A DNA stretch of 64,000 nt from Avena insularis (taxonomy: Eukaryota; Streptophyta; Magnoliopsida; Poales; Poaceae). Below are positions 34,601 to 46,100 of the stretch, in pieces. The stretch is taken from contig CM042689.1 of the NCBI GenBank assembly GCA_023614405.1, forward strand, positions 325,228,305 through 325,292,304, given 5' to 3'. How positions within the stretch are numbered: the first letter of the stretch is position 1; the number at the start of each line of letters is the position of its first letter. A program made the position numbers and the translations under genes. The notes beneath the pieces are model-generated. The model had not been told where the DNA came from and made no database searches. It was given only the letters and a program-made list of their open reading frames with translations.

Positions 34601-34968
34601 GAGATGGGCTCGGCCCAGTTAGAGTAGACAGATGTTCTTATTTCTAGAAATGTTTTTCTATTTATATTTTCGGATTTCCCTTTTGTATTTTAAATTTTAA
34701 AAATCTGTTTTGAATAATTTTAAATCATAGGAACTTTTGTAATATAACTGAAAACGCTAAGGGGCCCTTGGTACTGATTGGGCTCCATGCATTTTGTGTT
34801 TCTTTCAAAATATTTTCAAAACCAGATAAATGTTTCAAATAGAGAGGAAAGTTAGGGTTTAGGGTTTTTATTTGTTCTTCTTTCGTTGAATCAAAGTGCA
34901 AATGTTATGCATGCATGCAATGCTTAAACATATCTTATTTATATTACACAAGAGGGTGGTATGTTACA
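31644..34968 (-). repeat. Element A, 5' LTR
   Basis: 3,325 bp, partner of 10,734-13,928. The left edge is TATCACGACCAGGG where the partner has TGTCACGACCCGGG, so the terminal TG has become TA by a transition. The right edge ends GGTATGTTACA. It retains about 130 bp (34,299-34,430) missing from the partner, and several 1-20 bp differences elsewhere. The GC-rich block is 33,830-34,620. Confidence 0.93.
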
Positions 34969-35400
34969 GGCACAAAACGTGGCCTTGGGTTAAGATAGAA
35001 TGAGGTCAGTTGATTATTAGATTTCATGTGTTAAGAAACCCAGCATTCAAAAGTCCTATACATTCCTACCACTAAAAGATCCTTTATAAATTAGCATTCT
35101 TAAATTCGACATTAAGCCTTCGTGTCCAGTGTCCATTTCATGTACGACTACGGTTGAATAGGCAGCACGTATCAGTAGTTGGGGACACATACACATGTAC
35201 ACTTAACGTGTTTGGTTCAGGTTTGTAAATGTAAACGGTACTATAATCAATTGTCGAGCGGTACTGGTAACAGAATGGAAATTTTTCAAATCTGTTTGGT
35301 TTGTATGGGTAACGGAAAGGGACAGGATGCAGGCATACATCACAACTCCTTTTGCCCCTCTGCTATCATATCTTTTTTATCATTAACACCATGAAATCCA
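34969..35400. other. Unassigned DNA between elements A and C
   Basis: Starts with the GGCAC copy of the element A target duplication. No coding block is recognisable. A TGTTTGGTT string occurs twice (about 35,210 and 35,294). The right limit is set only by where element C-like sequence becomes plausible, so it is approximate. Confidence 0.35.
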
Positions 35401-35652
35401 TAGAGAGGAATAGGTTTACTGACTCAACTTACAAGTAGAAGAAAGGCCCTTCATAGAGGGAAACAGGAATTTCAAGTTCATAAAGAGCTTCCAAAAGATT
35501 ATGGTACTTACTAGCTTTGAGCTCTCATTGCCCCTATTATAAGCATCTTGAGGTCATTAAGGTTAAAGTGAACAAAGATGGAGTATATGCTTGACGAAAT
35601 ATAAGTTGACAATCTCATGTCCCTTGAGTGCGAGGGCTGCTCTTCATGCTAC

Positions 35653-35766
35653 TCAACTTTAGTTACCGGTAAGTTCTTATCATAGTAAGTACATGCATAT
35701 CATAGTAAGTACATGCATATCAACTTTAGTTACCGGTAAGTTCTTATCATAGTAAGTACAATGCAG
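35653..35766. repeat. 68-bp direct repeat with internal 20-bp duplication
   Basis: A segment starting CAACTTTAGTTACCGGTAAG occurs at 35,653 and again at 35,721. Between them, CATAGTAAGTACATGCATAT (35,681-35,700) is immediately repeated at 35,701-35,720. It lies in the non-coding 3' part of element C. Confidence 0.9.
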
Positions 35767-35851
35767 ACCAACCTATAAGATAACTTCTCTACCAAATATA
35801 TGACTCTACTAAAAAGGTAAAAGATAAAAGATAATGATGTGATACCGCGAC

Positions 35852-35868
35852 ACTCCCCCAAGCTTGGA
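35852..35868 (-). other. Possible polypurine tract of element C
   Basis: The minus strand reads CCAAGCTTGGGGGAGT about 150 bp downstream of the accessory ORF. The G-run fits a polypurine tract, but no LTR follows it, so this may be an internal purine run. Confidence 0.3.
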
Positions 35869-36011
35869 ACAAGCCAAGGGGATGCCAAACCTAATGACGA
35901 ATTACTCCTTCGGTGGTGGTGGTCCCGTGTCATCATCAGACTTCCAAGGTAAGGGATCCCCATCCAAAAAGGATGTCTTGGCTTCCACAATCCTAAAACT
36001 AGCAGTAGAGC

Positions 36012-36398
36012 TTATGCGATTAAATCTAGCGTCATACTCATAGTTTGATTTTGTATATCATAGAGTTGTGCTTGTAATTGGTTGGTGGACTGATGGAGTA
36101 AGAAGATTTTGTCTCGGAGGTCAGCAACCTCCTCCCCGTGCGTGGCGATGAGTTCTGAGCTTATCTTATGGATGATATCCACTTTGCATTCAGCCATCTT
36201 CTTGTACCTGAAAACTTCCTGCTCCAATGCTTTCATCCTATCTTCCAGACTACCTTCTCCTTCAGGGCCTTGAACTTCTTTCATTTGTATCTTACCATCC
36301 TTGAGAATCAACTCCTTAGGATGAATCCTCAACTCATACAGATACGGATTGATGACATCTATGGAGGGATCCTCTACGGGTGATCCAGAGGAAGACAT
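36012..36398 (-). CDS. Accessory ORF downstream of pol in element C
   Basis: From the ATG at 36,398-36,396 the product starts MSSSGSPVEDPSIDV and continues with YELRIHPKELILKDGK. A heptad-like alpha-helical region follows (LEDRMKALEQEVFRYKK through NQLQAQLYDIQNQ) that looks like a coiled coil. About 128 residues; no signal peptide or clear membrane segment is seen. It occupies the place of the envelope-like ORF of Athila elements but has no env features. The longer frame upstream of this ATG (to 36,464) contains a TTTCTGTCAG splice-acceptor-like string, so I prefer the inner ATG. Function unknown. Confidence 0.65.
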   Translation of the reverse strand: MSSSGSPVEDPSIDVINPYLYELRIHPKELILKDGKIQMKEVQGPEGEGSLEDRMKALEQEVFRYKKMAECKVDIIHKISSELIATHGEEVADLRDKIFLLHQSTNQLQAQLYDIQNQTMSMTLDLIA

Positions 36399-36493
36399 TA
36401 TAGCTCCAAAACTGAGAATTTGCCTGACAGAAACAGACCGAAACAGAAAACACGATGAGAACATGATATACGAACCTCGAGGGATCTGGGGGG

Positions 36494-36504
36494 GTTATAT
36501 ATTA
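36494..36504 (-). promoter_or_regulatory. TATA-like box upstream of the accessory ORF
   Basis: The minus strand reads TAATATATAAC followed by a C run, about 100 bp upstream of the ATG at 36,398. A splice-acceptor-like TTTCTGTCAG lies between them (about 36,427). Either feature could allow separate expression of the ORF. This is inferred from position only. Confidence 0.35.
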
Positions 36505-36835
36505 CGAAGTTTTCATGCATAAGGAAGGTATCATGCAGCAGGCGAGAAAGCTTAGGGGCTCACCCCTCCGGGAGGCGGCCCGGTGGGGCCGCGCCTAGGG
36601 TGGGTGTGGCCACCCTGGCCTCCGTTTCCTCCTCCTTTTCATCTCGTAACCTTCCATATGTAGTGGAAACATCAAAAATATAAAAATATTAGGCTTTCAT
36701 GAACCTTCTGTTTTCACCACTTTTTACCTAATCAAATACGGACTCTGCAGATTCTGGTGTTTGGTTTCTGATAAATTCTTTCAGAGTTACCATTTGAATA
36801 ATATCAACATCTTCATTATAAGAATCTCTAGAAAT
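36505..36835. other. Non-coding spacer between integrase and the accessory ORF of element C
   Basis: Contains a GC-rich patch (36,545-36,620) and an AT-rich remainder. No coding block is recognised. Confidence 0.5.
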
Positions 36836-38024
36836 TTAATGTTTGAGACTTTTACCATTCACCACCTGTGTAGTGTTATCCTCCAGAGAAGATATTTTGA
36901 TAGCCCCTGAATGATACACTTCCTCAATAACAAAAGGACCTTCCCATTTCGAGAGTAGTTTCCCTGCAAAAAATCTGAGAGGAGACCTATACAAAAGAAC
37001 TTTCTCACCAACATGGAATTCCCTTTTGAGAATTATCCTATCATGCCATCTTTTTACTTTTTCCTTAGAGTCTAGCATTTTCATAAGCTTCACTTCTCCA
37101 CTCATCTAAAGTACTGAAGTCAAGTAATATTTTCTCACCAGCAAGTTCAAAATCTCTATTCAATTCTTTCACTGCCTAATAAGCTTTGTGTTCTAGTTCT
37201 AGAGGAAAGTGACAAGCCTTCCCATAAACCATTTTGTAAGGAGACATCCCCATAGGATTTTTATAAGCAGTTCTATAAGCCCAAAGAGCGTCATTCAACT
37301 TTTTAGCCCAATTTTTCCTAGATCTATTAACAGTCTTCTGCAAGATAGATTTAATTTCACTATTGGAAAGTTCTACTTGCCCACTGGTTTGGGGGTGATA
37401 AGCTGAAGCAATTCTATGGTTAACATCATATTTGGCAAGAGTTTTCCTAAAACCACCATGAATAAAATGAGAGCCTCCATCAGTCATGAGATATCTAGGT
37501 ACACCAAACCTGGGAAAAATAACATCTTTAAGCATTTTTAAAGAGGTCTTACCATCAACACTATTTGTAGGTATGGCCTCTACCCACTTTGTAACATAAT
37601 CAACATCAACAAGAATATGAGTATACCCTTTTGAAGGAGGAAAAGGACCCATAAAGTCAAATCCCCAACAATCGAAAGGTTCAATAACAAGAGAATAATT
37701 CATATGCATTTGATTGCGTCTAGAAATATTACCAACTCTTTGACATTCATCACATGATAGAACAAACTTCCTTGCATCCTTGAAAAGGGTAGGCCAATAA
37801 AATCTAGATTGTAAAACTTTTTGTACAGTTCTATCTCTAGCATGATGTCCTCCATAAGCATTGCCATGACATTTCCTCAATATCTCTTGTTGTTCATATT
37901 CTGGAACACATCTTCGCATAATACCATCTACTCCTTCTTTGTATAAATGTGGGTCATCCCAAAAGTAATGCCTCAGATCATAAAATAATTTTCTTCTTTG
38001 CTGGGATGTAAAGGTTGGAGGCAA
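36836..38024 (-). pseudogene. Element C integrase
   Basis: The main frame (38,024-37,176) carries an intact HHCC zinc finger (HGNAYGGHHARD then CDECQRVG). The core follows with GFDFMGPFPPSKGY, LMTDGGSHF and SAYHPQTSGQVELSN, giving the three acidic residues. A break near 37,110-37,176 precedes the C-terminal domain (37,105-36,836; FHVGEKVLLYRSPLRFFAGK, WEGPFVI). No chromodomain follows, unlike element A. The product inserts the element cDNA into the genome. Confidence 0.9.
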
Positions 38025-38048
38025 ATACTTGGAAACAATAAAGATAGC

Positions 38049-39830
38049 TTAATCATCATACCAAGGACTCTCATGCGGGCTTATCCTTATTGCAGCTAAC
38101 TGCTCATTTGGAAAACTATCATTAACAGGCAAGGGGTCAAGAGAAATGTTTTCCAAACGAGGCAAATTGTCAGCAATAGGGTTTTTAGCACCTTTCCTAT
38201 CTACAATATGCAGATCAAACTCTTGTAAAAGCAACACCCATCTAATAAGCCTAGGCTTAGCGTCTTTCTTTGTCATAAGGTATTTAATAGTAGCATGATC
38301 AGTATGAATAGTAACCTTTGAATCAACAATATATGGTCTATGCTTATCACAGGCAAAGATTACAGCTAAGAACTCCTTTTCAGTAGTAGCATAATTCTTT
38401 TGAGCAGCATCTAGAGTCTTGCTAGCATAATGAATAACATCCAACTTCTTATCAACACGTTGCCCAAGAACAGCACCCACAGAAAAATCGCTAGCATCAC
38501 ACATAATTTCAAAAGGGAAACTCCAATCAGGTGGTTGAACAATAGGAGCAGTAGTCAAAGCTTTCTTCAAAGTTTCAAAAGCTTCCTTACAATCATCATC
38601 AAAAACAAAAGGTACATCTTTTTGAAGAAGATTAGTAAGGGGCTTTGATATTTTGGAAAAATCTTTAATAAACCTCCTATAGAAACCAGCATGACCAAGG
38701 ATACTAAAAAAACTTTTATATCCCTAGGGCAGGGCATCTTCTCAATTGCTTCAATTTTGGCTCTGTCAACCTCAATGCCTCTTTCAGAATTTTTTTGTCC
38801 AAGAATAATCCCTTCATTAACCATGAAATGGCATTTCTCCCAATTAAGAACAAGGTTAGTTTCTTCACATCTCTGCAAAACTTTATCAAGGTTGTGCAAA
38901 CAATTATCAAAACAAGTTCCATAGACGGAAAAGTCGTCCATGAAAACCTCCACAATTTCTTCACAAAAACCATGAAAGATAGCAGGCATACATCTCTGAA
39001 AGGTAGAAGGGGCATTACATAAACCAAAAGGCATACGCCTATAAGAATAAGTTCCATAAGGACAAGTAAAGGTGGTTTTCTCTTGGTCTTGTGCTTTTAC
39101 CACAATTTGAGAGAACCCAGAATAACCATCAAGAAAACAAAGTGGGTCTTTTTAGACAACCTTTCTAGCATTTGATCAATAAAGGGCAAAGGATAATGGT
39201 CTTTCTTAGTAACCTTATTAACTTTTCTAAAATCAATGCACATCCTATACCCCACAACTACTCTTTGAGGTATGAGCTCATTATTTTCATTAGTCACAAC
39301 AGTGATCCCCCTTTCTTTGGGACCCAATGAACAAGACTAACCCATTGACTATCAGCAATCTGATAAATAATACCAGCATCAAGGAGTTTTAATACCTCGT
39401 TTCTTAACACATCCTTCATCTTAGGATTTGAACGGCGTTGATGTTCAACAACTGGTTTTGCATCAGGTTCTATATTGATAGCATGCTGACATATAGTAGG
39501 ATAAATCCCTTTTAAATCATCAAGAGTATACCCCATAGCTCCTCGGTGTTTCTTCAATATTTCCAATAACCTTTCCTCTTCCTTTCCTGAAAGTTTAGAA
39601 CTAATAATAACAGGATATATTTTCTTATCATGTAGATAAGCATATTTAAGATCATCAGGCAGAGGTTTTAATTCAAAAACAGGGCCCCCTTTAGGTGGTA
39701 GTGTGGTACCCAAATCTTCCACAGGTAGGTTATGCTTAAGTAGCTCAGGTTGACGAAGGAAAACCTTGTCAATCTTACTTCTTTCCTTCATGAATACCTC
39801 GCTTTCATGATCTTCCATAAACTGCTGCAA
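38049..39830 (-). pseudogene. Element C reverse transcriptase and RNase H
   Basis: In order: the RT N-terminus (39,830-39,294; ELKPLPDDLKYAYL, EHQRRSNPKMKDVLRNEVLK); palm blocks (39,327-39,097; RMCIDFRKVNKVTKKDHYPL); the catalytic half (39,103-38,567; MPFGLCNAPSTFQRCM, FMDD); and RNase H (38,570-38,049; [41 protein letters not shown]). Frame changes near 39,310, 39,150 and 38,570 break the protein. All catalytic signatures I looked for are present. Confidence 0.92.
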
Positions 39831-40007
39831 GGCATTGTTAGGAGCAAGAGAAATAGCGGCAAGTTGTTCAACCCTGAAATCATCATTAGGCCATTAATTT
39901 TCATAAGGAGTTTTAGCAAATTTGGAAAAATTAAACTCATACTATTCTCCATCAAACTTAGTCAAAACTTTATCCTTCCTACAATCTATAATAGCCCCAC
40001 AAGTATT

Positions 40008-40454
40008 TTAGAAAGGTCTACCAAAGATAATAGGACAGGTTTTACTAGCTTCAGAACCAAGCACTAGAAAATCAGCAAGATATTTAATCTTACCACAAAG
40101 AACCTCCACATATCTTACAACGTCAATTGGACAAACTGTCTCTCTATTAGCAAGGTGAATAACCACATCAATGTCCTCAAGTTTACAAGGACCAATTTCA
40201 TGCATAATATCCCTGTAAAGCTCATAAGGAATAGCACTAGAACTAGGACCAATATCACATAAACCATAATAGCAATGATCACCAATTCTAACAGAAAGCA
40301 CAGGGACACTAACTTTTATAGCCTTTCTAGGATGAGAGATAATATTAGAAGCGTCTTCACAGAAGACAATATGCTCATCCTCTATATTTTTAGTGACAAG
40401 ATCTTTCACAATAGCTACCACAGGTTCAATGTTTATTTGCTCATCAGGTTCCAC
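40008..40454 (-). pseudogene. Element C protease region
   Basis: Contains YYGLCDIGPSSSAIPYELY, corresponding to the D-I-G-A active site of Athila-type proteases with Pro in place of Ala. It is followed by ADFLVLGSEASKTCPIIFGRPF, the C-terminal conserved block. The segment between here and RT (39,831-40,007) contains many stops. Confidence 0.75.
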
Positions 40455-40460
40455 AGTTTT

Positions 40461-41432
40461 CTATACAGTTTTGCTAACCACATTAGCTATGATAGAATTT
40501 TCCTTTACCTTAGCAGGAAAAGGGATTTTATCAACATAAGGTTTAGGAAAAATAGGATCAACAATACAAACTTCAATGCTAGCAGGAACATGGGTAACCA
40601 TGTCTTTGTAAGGAGCATGGTACTTGTCCCACTCCTTTTTGGGAATTTCAATATAAGAGGCAAAGGCCTTGAAACATTTTGCAAGAATTTGAGAATCAAG
40701 ACCATACTCATTACTAATATCACGGAAGTCATTAGTTCCTATAAAAGCTTTAATGCATTCATAATCATAGTTTATACCTAACTTTCTTCCTTTGTCATTC
40801 TCCCATGCTTCAGTGTTCTCTTGAATACGGTCTAGGAGATCCCATTTAGCTTCTTCCTTCATACGTGTGAATGATCTAGAACAAGAAGCATCTAGTAAAT
40901 CTTTATCATGAAGAGAAAGCCTAGAATAAAAGTTATTGACAATAATATTGTTAGGGAGTTCATGAATAGGACATTTAAGCATTAGTAACTTCAATCTCCC
41001 CCAAGCTTGAGCCGTACTCTCTCCATCACGAGGCCAAAAGTTATATATCAGATTCCTATCCTTATGAATCTCACTGGGAGGATAGAATTTAGAATAAAAG
41101 AGAGGTACTATTTCCTCCCATTCCATGAATTATCCATTCTTCAGCAGCTTATACCATTCTTCAGCTCTTCCTTTCAACGATGTAGAGAGTAACTTCTTCT
41201 TCACCTGTTCAGTGGTGATACCTGCACACTTAAACAACCCGCATAACTCATGGATAAAAAGCAAGTGATCACCAGGATGGACAGTTCCATCCCCTAAATA
41301 ATAATTATCCATAACACGATCGACAATACTTATAGGTATCTTATAAGGATCTATCTCAATAGGTGGTGATTCATCTACTCCCCTAGAATGGGTAGTAGTC
41401 TTCCCAAACATAAAACCAAGTGGGTTATCCAT
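40461..41432 (-). pseudogene. Element C gag
   Basis: Starts MDNPLGFMFGKTTTHSRGVD at 41,432. The first frame runs to 41,130 and contains DHLLFIHELCGLFKCAGI and LKGRAEEWYKLL. A TAA interrupts it, and the frame continues at 41,126 with WEEIVPLFYSKFYPPSE, WGRLKLLMLKCPIHELP and LDASCSRSFT. This is the retrotransposon gag pattern of Athila elements. No CCHC knuckle is seen. Confidence 0.85.
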
Positions 41433-41518
41433 ATTGGAAACAAAGTAACAAACATAAATAAAAACAATACTCACAGTAGAAGTTTCCTTTACCAGTTCCA
41501 CTCTTCAATAGCGCTTCA

Positions 41519-41537
41519 CTCCCCGGCAATGGCGCCA
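41519..41537 (-). other. Element C primer-binding site
   Basis: The minus strand reads TGGCGCCATTGCCGGGGAG, matching the Asp-tRNA type PBS used by Athila elements with one mismatch from the common form. It lies 11 bases from the LTR edge. Confidence 0.85.
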
Positions 41538-41548
41538 GAAAATACTCT

Positions 41549-43060
41549 TGATGACCCACAAGTATAGGGGGTGTATCATAGTACTTCCGATAAATAGGAG
41601 TGTCGATCCCAACGAGGAGCGGAAGGTGTTGACTAGTGGTATGGACTAGGAAATCTCTGTAAATACTTAGCAAATGGATTTTTAGTGGTTTTCTGATAAA
41701 GCAACGAAATAAAGTGCAATTAAATAAAGACAGCAAATAACTGTAGCAAGTGGCCCAATCCTTTCTTAGCAAAGGACAGGCCGGTGGAAATACTAATGAG
41801 GACCAAACATTCTCGAGGACACATGGGAATTCTGTCAAGTGCTTTCGCTTCAAATAGCTGAGTAGTCTTCTTTGGTTTTGTAAGTGTTGTGTGGGTGAAC
41901 CTGTGCTAATGTACCGACCTTACTTGGACTAATACATACTTGTGATTAAACCCCTTGCAATCATCCGCAACTACAATAAAGCAATTAAGATATAAACCTT
42001 ACCATACCCTTAAACTCTGAGATCCTACACTCCCTTGTGCAATGGTGTCCTAACGGGGGTTCAGGTTTCTGTCACTCCGGCAACCCCACAATTAGTAGCC
42101 AAATACACAATGCATTCCCCTAGGCCCATAAATGGTGAAGTATCATGTAGTCGATGTTCACATGACACCACTAGAAGAATAGCACCACAACTTAAATACT
42201 AAGCCATTAAATAATATCTCAACACAAATCCACTACTAACAACATGACTTATCCCATGTCCTCAAGAACTAAACGAACTACTCATGAGACATCATATGGA
42301 TCAAGATCAAAGATGATATGGTGATGAATAACAATCTGAACATAAACAATAATCCAATGGTTCCACTCACAAGCATGAACTACAATAGTAATCAACACTG
42401 GGAAAGTTTCCCCTAAGAACTATGCAAGTATTCAACATGATTGTTACAGCGGGATGGAGTGGTGATGATGGTGCTGGTGGATATGATGGTGTGGATGATG
42501 ATGATGATCCCGATGAAGTCTAGCTTGATGATGGTGTTGATGGGGATGATCTCCCCTCTCCGGGAAGGAATTTTCCCGGCAGAAATCTGTCTACCGGAGA
42601 GCTCTTTCTCTCTTGGTGTTTTCCTCCCCGCAGAGGTGGCGAAATCTTTCTATGGTCCCTCTCTCTGTATTAGGGTTCCGAGGAGAAGATATAGGCGAGA
42701 GAGCGGAGCCAGAGGTGGACCAGGTGGGCCACACACGTGTAGGTGTGGCCTAGGGGTGGCTCGCGCCTAGGGGGTGTGGGCCCCCTGTGGCCCATCTCCG
42801 CCTCCCCTTCTCGCATTCTTCGTCTTCTGGGAAAATAGGATTTTCTATAGTTTTTCTGGTGAATTTTTCTTATCTTCGCGAAATTGCATCAAAACACCTC
42901 TTTTTCCATCAGAATCCTGACTTCGGCAGTTCATCCTCCAAGAATCATCCAATCATGCAAAAACAGATGAAAATACATAATTAACACCTCTTAATATGAA
43001 ATATATCAATGAATAGAGGAAAATAACGATATAGAATGGTAATGCAAATTGGACGTATCA
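41549..43060 (-). repeat. Element C, 5' LTR
   Basis: On the element's strand it begins TGATACGTCC and ends GGGTCATCA, 1,512 bp, followed by the PBS. The outer five bases are ATGGT (43,061-43,065); the matching duplication cannot be found because the other end is missing. Only one LTR copy is present, so the left edge is set by the TG..CA rule and the PBS. Confidence 0.85.
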
Positions 43061-43129
43061 ATGGTATGGGCGGGCCCTGCCCGTACCAGTGGTCGTTATG
43101 CTTGGTGACGCCTAGGAATGACTCCCCAA

Positions 43130-46100
43130 TTACTTGGCCGTGTGGACTTCCTCAAAAACCTTCATTGTGACTCCTGATTTCGCATTAAAAAGTGTGATTT
43201 CCTGAAAAACACAATTCAAAGCAAGGTTTTACATATCTTTTCAATTATTAGTCATTAGTGGAAAGAACTGAGAGTTTCTTGTCAATTGCTTGACAAAAAA
43301 TAATTTTTAAACACGGTGGTAAGATGGTTATTTTTGGAGCCATCTGTGAGCAATATGGGGACCATGACCAAGGCCTTCATGAGGTTCTTCCACCTAGCTT
43401 CCGCCATCTCTCTATTCTTCTACCCTTTGTAGCTATTGATGCGGAACTTGTTCATTTGTTTTTGTACGTCCTCCCACTCGTTGTAGAGTCCGATAACCAA
43501 ACCCTTGTACACCACGTACCACTTTTCCATCTGTGTACACAAGGAAAATAGAATATTAAGAAACAGAAAGCCAATGGTTGACATGATGCATGTTCACAAA
43601 AACTACAAAACAACAAAATGAACATCATGTAGGTCGAGATATTGCAACAAATATGAACTAGGGCCTCATCATACTTAGAGTGGACATAGAAAATCATAGG
43701 TATGGCATCAGTGATCCATGTAGTATGCACAAGATATGTATATGTGCATATCACAAAGCTCACTCACACCACCCCTAGGATCACATCCAAAATCAAGGCA
43801 CACCTATAGTGGTGCCCTAGCATTTTAATCATCGGCCGTTGCAACAAAACTAAGAACCAAAACTATGAAGATCAAGTACTATAGGCCCCCATACTTATGT
43901 TGGACACAAAAATCATAGGGACGGTGTGAGCAAGCCATGTTGGATGCACAAGATATGTATTTGTGCATATCACAAGGCTCGCTGTCACCACCCCTAGGAT
44001 CACATCATCCGAAATCGAGGCACACTTGTATATAGTGGTGCACTATTATTTAATCATCGGTCATTGGAACAAGTAAGAACCAAAAATATGAACATCATGT
44101 ACTAGGGACTCATACTTATGTTGGACACAAAAATCTTAGGGGCAGGGTAAGCGAGCTAAGTAGGATGCACAAGATATGTATTTGTGCACATCACAAGGCT
44201 GGCTCACACCACCCCTAGGATCACATTCGAAATGAAGGCACACATGTATAGTGGTGCCCTAGTATTTTAACCATCGGCTGTTGCAACAATCCAGAACCAA
44301 AAATATGAACATCAAGTACTAAGGGCCTCATACTTATGTTGGACAAAAAATCTCATGGATGGGGTTAGTGAGCCAAGTAGGATCCACAAGATTTCTATTT
44401 GTGGATATCACAAGGCTCGCTAACACCATCCCAGGATCACATCCAAAATTGAGGCACACCTATAGTTCCCCAACATTTTAATCATTGGCATCCTAAGAAT
44501 GAACATCAAGTAGGGCTAGAATAATTAAAAACAACACAATTACATACCATTGATCAAGATTATATAAGTAAGTCTAATGACCATCGAAACAATATATATA
44601 GAGATCTAGGTGCATCATCGATCACAATAATTAAGTTGAATGACCGTATAGTTTCGAGCTAGGCAAGTTATTAATCAGTTTACGATGTAAGGGACGTCCA
44701 ACGATAGTTCGAAACTACCTCCAACTGGTAAATGCAAACATCAAGACTTCTGACTCGAAGCAGGGAATGGTAGTACGCCGTCTTTCATCATGAACTTCCT
44801 TTCGTAACCCTGCATTTCGAGGTGTTCTTGTACCTCGCAATGTCGCAATTTAATGCCGACATAGTGAAAGACCCCCCCACTTGTGCAGACATCGTGATTG
44901 ATGATTTCCAACAACTGAGTCTGGATGTGAAAGAATTGTTCTATGAGATCATCATCCGTGATAATGGTCGCCATATTTTGGGCCCACTTTCGGAGTTGTG
45001 ATGTCAGCTTAAGAAGCTGTTGATCTCGGACGAACCCGCTCATGTGATAGAGGACGTAGAAGGCCTCCTTTTTGACTATCTTCCGGTTGCTTGACACAGG
45101 GGAATTCCATTACGTGGGTAAACACATGTTTGCCTTCCCTGACATGTTCTGCTCCCTTGCCTAAGTAGCCTCCATCTAAGGCGTAGGTGTTGCGAGCATC
45201 ATTCAGAACACTCTTTATGTTGTCGTAGTTTTCTTCTTTGTCAAACTTTCCGAGTTAAAATATGTGGCTTGCGAAAGCTTCTGGAAAATGTTGATGAGTG
45301 TTTATTATTTTTCTCTATACAGAAAAATTCAAATGGAAATGTATTGGAAATGAATGATGCAAATCTAAGAAAACATGTAACGGGTGGCCAGTGAATAAGT
45401 AATGTACTTACTCAGGAAAGAAAGGCACGTGAAGGTAATCCTTCTTTCTGTTCTTCAGCATGAAGTCTTTGAGGTAATTCTGTACGAGTGACCAGTCCCC
45501 ATGGTTCAACAAGATCTTTTCATGCATGTTGTAGGGGTCCACTATCCCTATGCCATGGATTCTCTCTCTCGACCTTCATCGCCATGTTGAGCGAGTATAG
45601 GAGGACTAGGGTATAGTGTAGCCGTTTGGAGTGAAACAAATTGAAGATGTCTTTGATTCGCGGGAAGAACAGATCCACGGGGGGTGTATCGACGAATCCC
45701 TTTCCCTCTTGCACCTTGACCACGAAAATAGGGTGCGACGGATTTTTTTCATAAGGAGCTTCTCTTGAAATAGAATACTAGCATGCAGACTCTACATAGA
45801 TGGAATTGCCGCTTTGAGCATCCTAGATTCTAATATCGTCTTAACCGCTATGTGCATGTTCCACAAGACATCCCTGGGTTCATATGGCATGCCGTCCTGA
45901 GCTCGGATAGTCCTCGCCACCTTTGGAGTCGGCTGTCTTGCAGCCTTCGGCTTCTAACTTCTTTTCCGACCCTTCTTCTATTGAACAGGGACCGCTAAAC
46001 GTGTACCTTCCACTCGGTGTAGTGTGGTAGGGATGAAAACAACTCCATGATTGGCTTGTGGAGCATCGGTGATAGCTAGAGGTGTGTATTGAGAAGTGCC

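Larger units (their letters stand above)
10734..34968 (-). mobile_element. Element A: chromodomain Ty3/gypsy LTR retrotransposon (interrupted by element B)
   Basis: Two long direct repeats (10,734-13,928 and 31,644-34,968) bound gag, protease, RT, RNase H and integrase on the minus strand. The outer flanks are GGCGC (10,729-10,733) and GGCAC (34,969-34,973), a 5-bp target duplication with one transition. The PBS (31,627-31,638) is complementary to the tRNA-iMet 3' end. The pol order RT-RNaseH-INT places it in Ty3/gypsy. The C-terminal chromodomain-like segment and the gag with a single CCHC knuckle suggest a Tekay/Del-type chromovirus (inference). Element B splits it at 16,293. Without B it is about 11.5 kb. 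It is non-autonomous now because of the insertion, stops and frameshifts. Confidence 0.93.
35400..43060 (-). mobile_element. Element C: Athila-like Ty3/gypsy retrotransposon, 3' end missing
   Basis: The 5' LTR (41,549-43,060), PBS, gag, protease, RT, RNase H, integrase and a downstream ORF lie in order on the minus strand. The gag start (MDNPLGFMFG), the FMDD reverse transcriptase box and the extra ORF after pol match the Athila-type elements of cereals (Sabrina/WHAM-like by memory; not verified). No 3' LTR copy is found to the left of 36,000. The element therefore appears truncated, and its left limit is approximate. It abuts the CACTA gene at 43,061. Confidence 0.85.

Noticed and set aside
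35200..35310. Possible MITE suggested by two TGTTTGGTT strings
   Set aside because: The strings are in the same orientation, with no inverted terminal repeat or target duplication.
36012..36398. Retroviral envelope gene in element C
   Set aside because: No signal peptide, transmembrane segment, cleavage site or cysteine pattern is visible; only a coiled-coil-like helix is seen.
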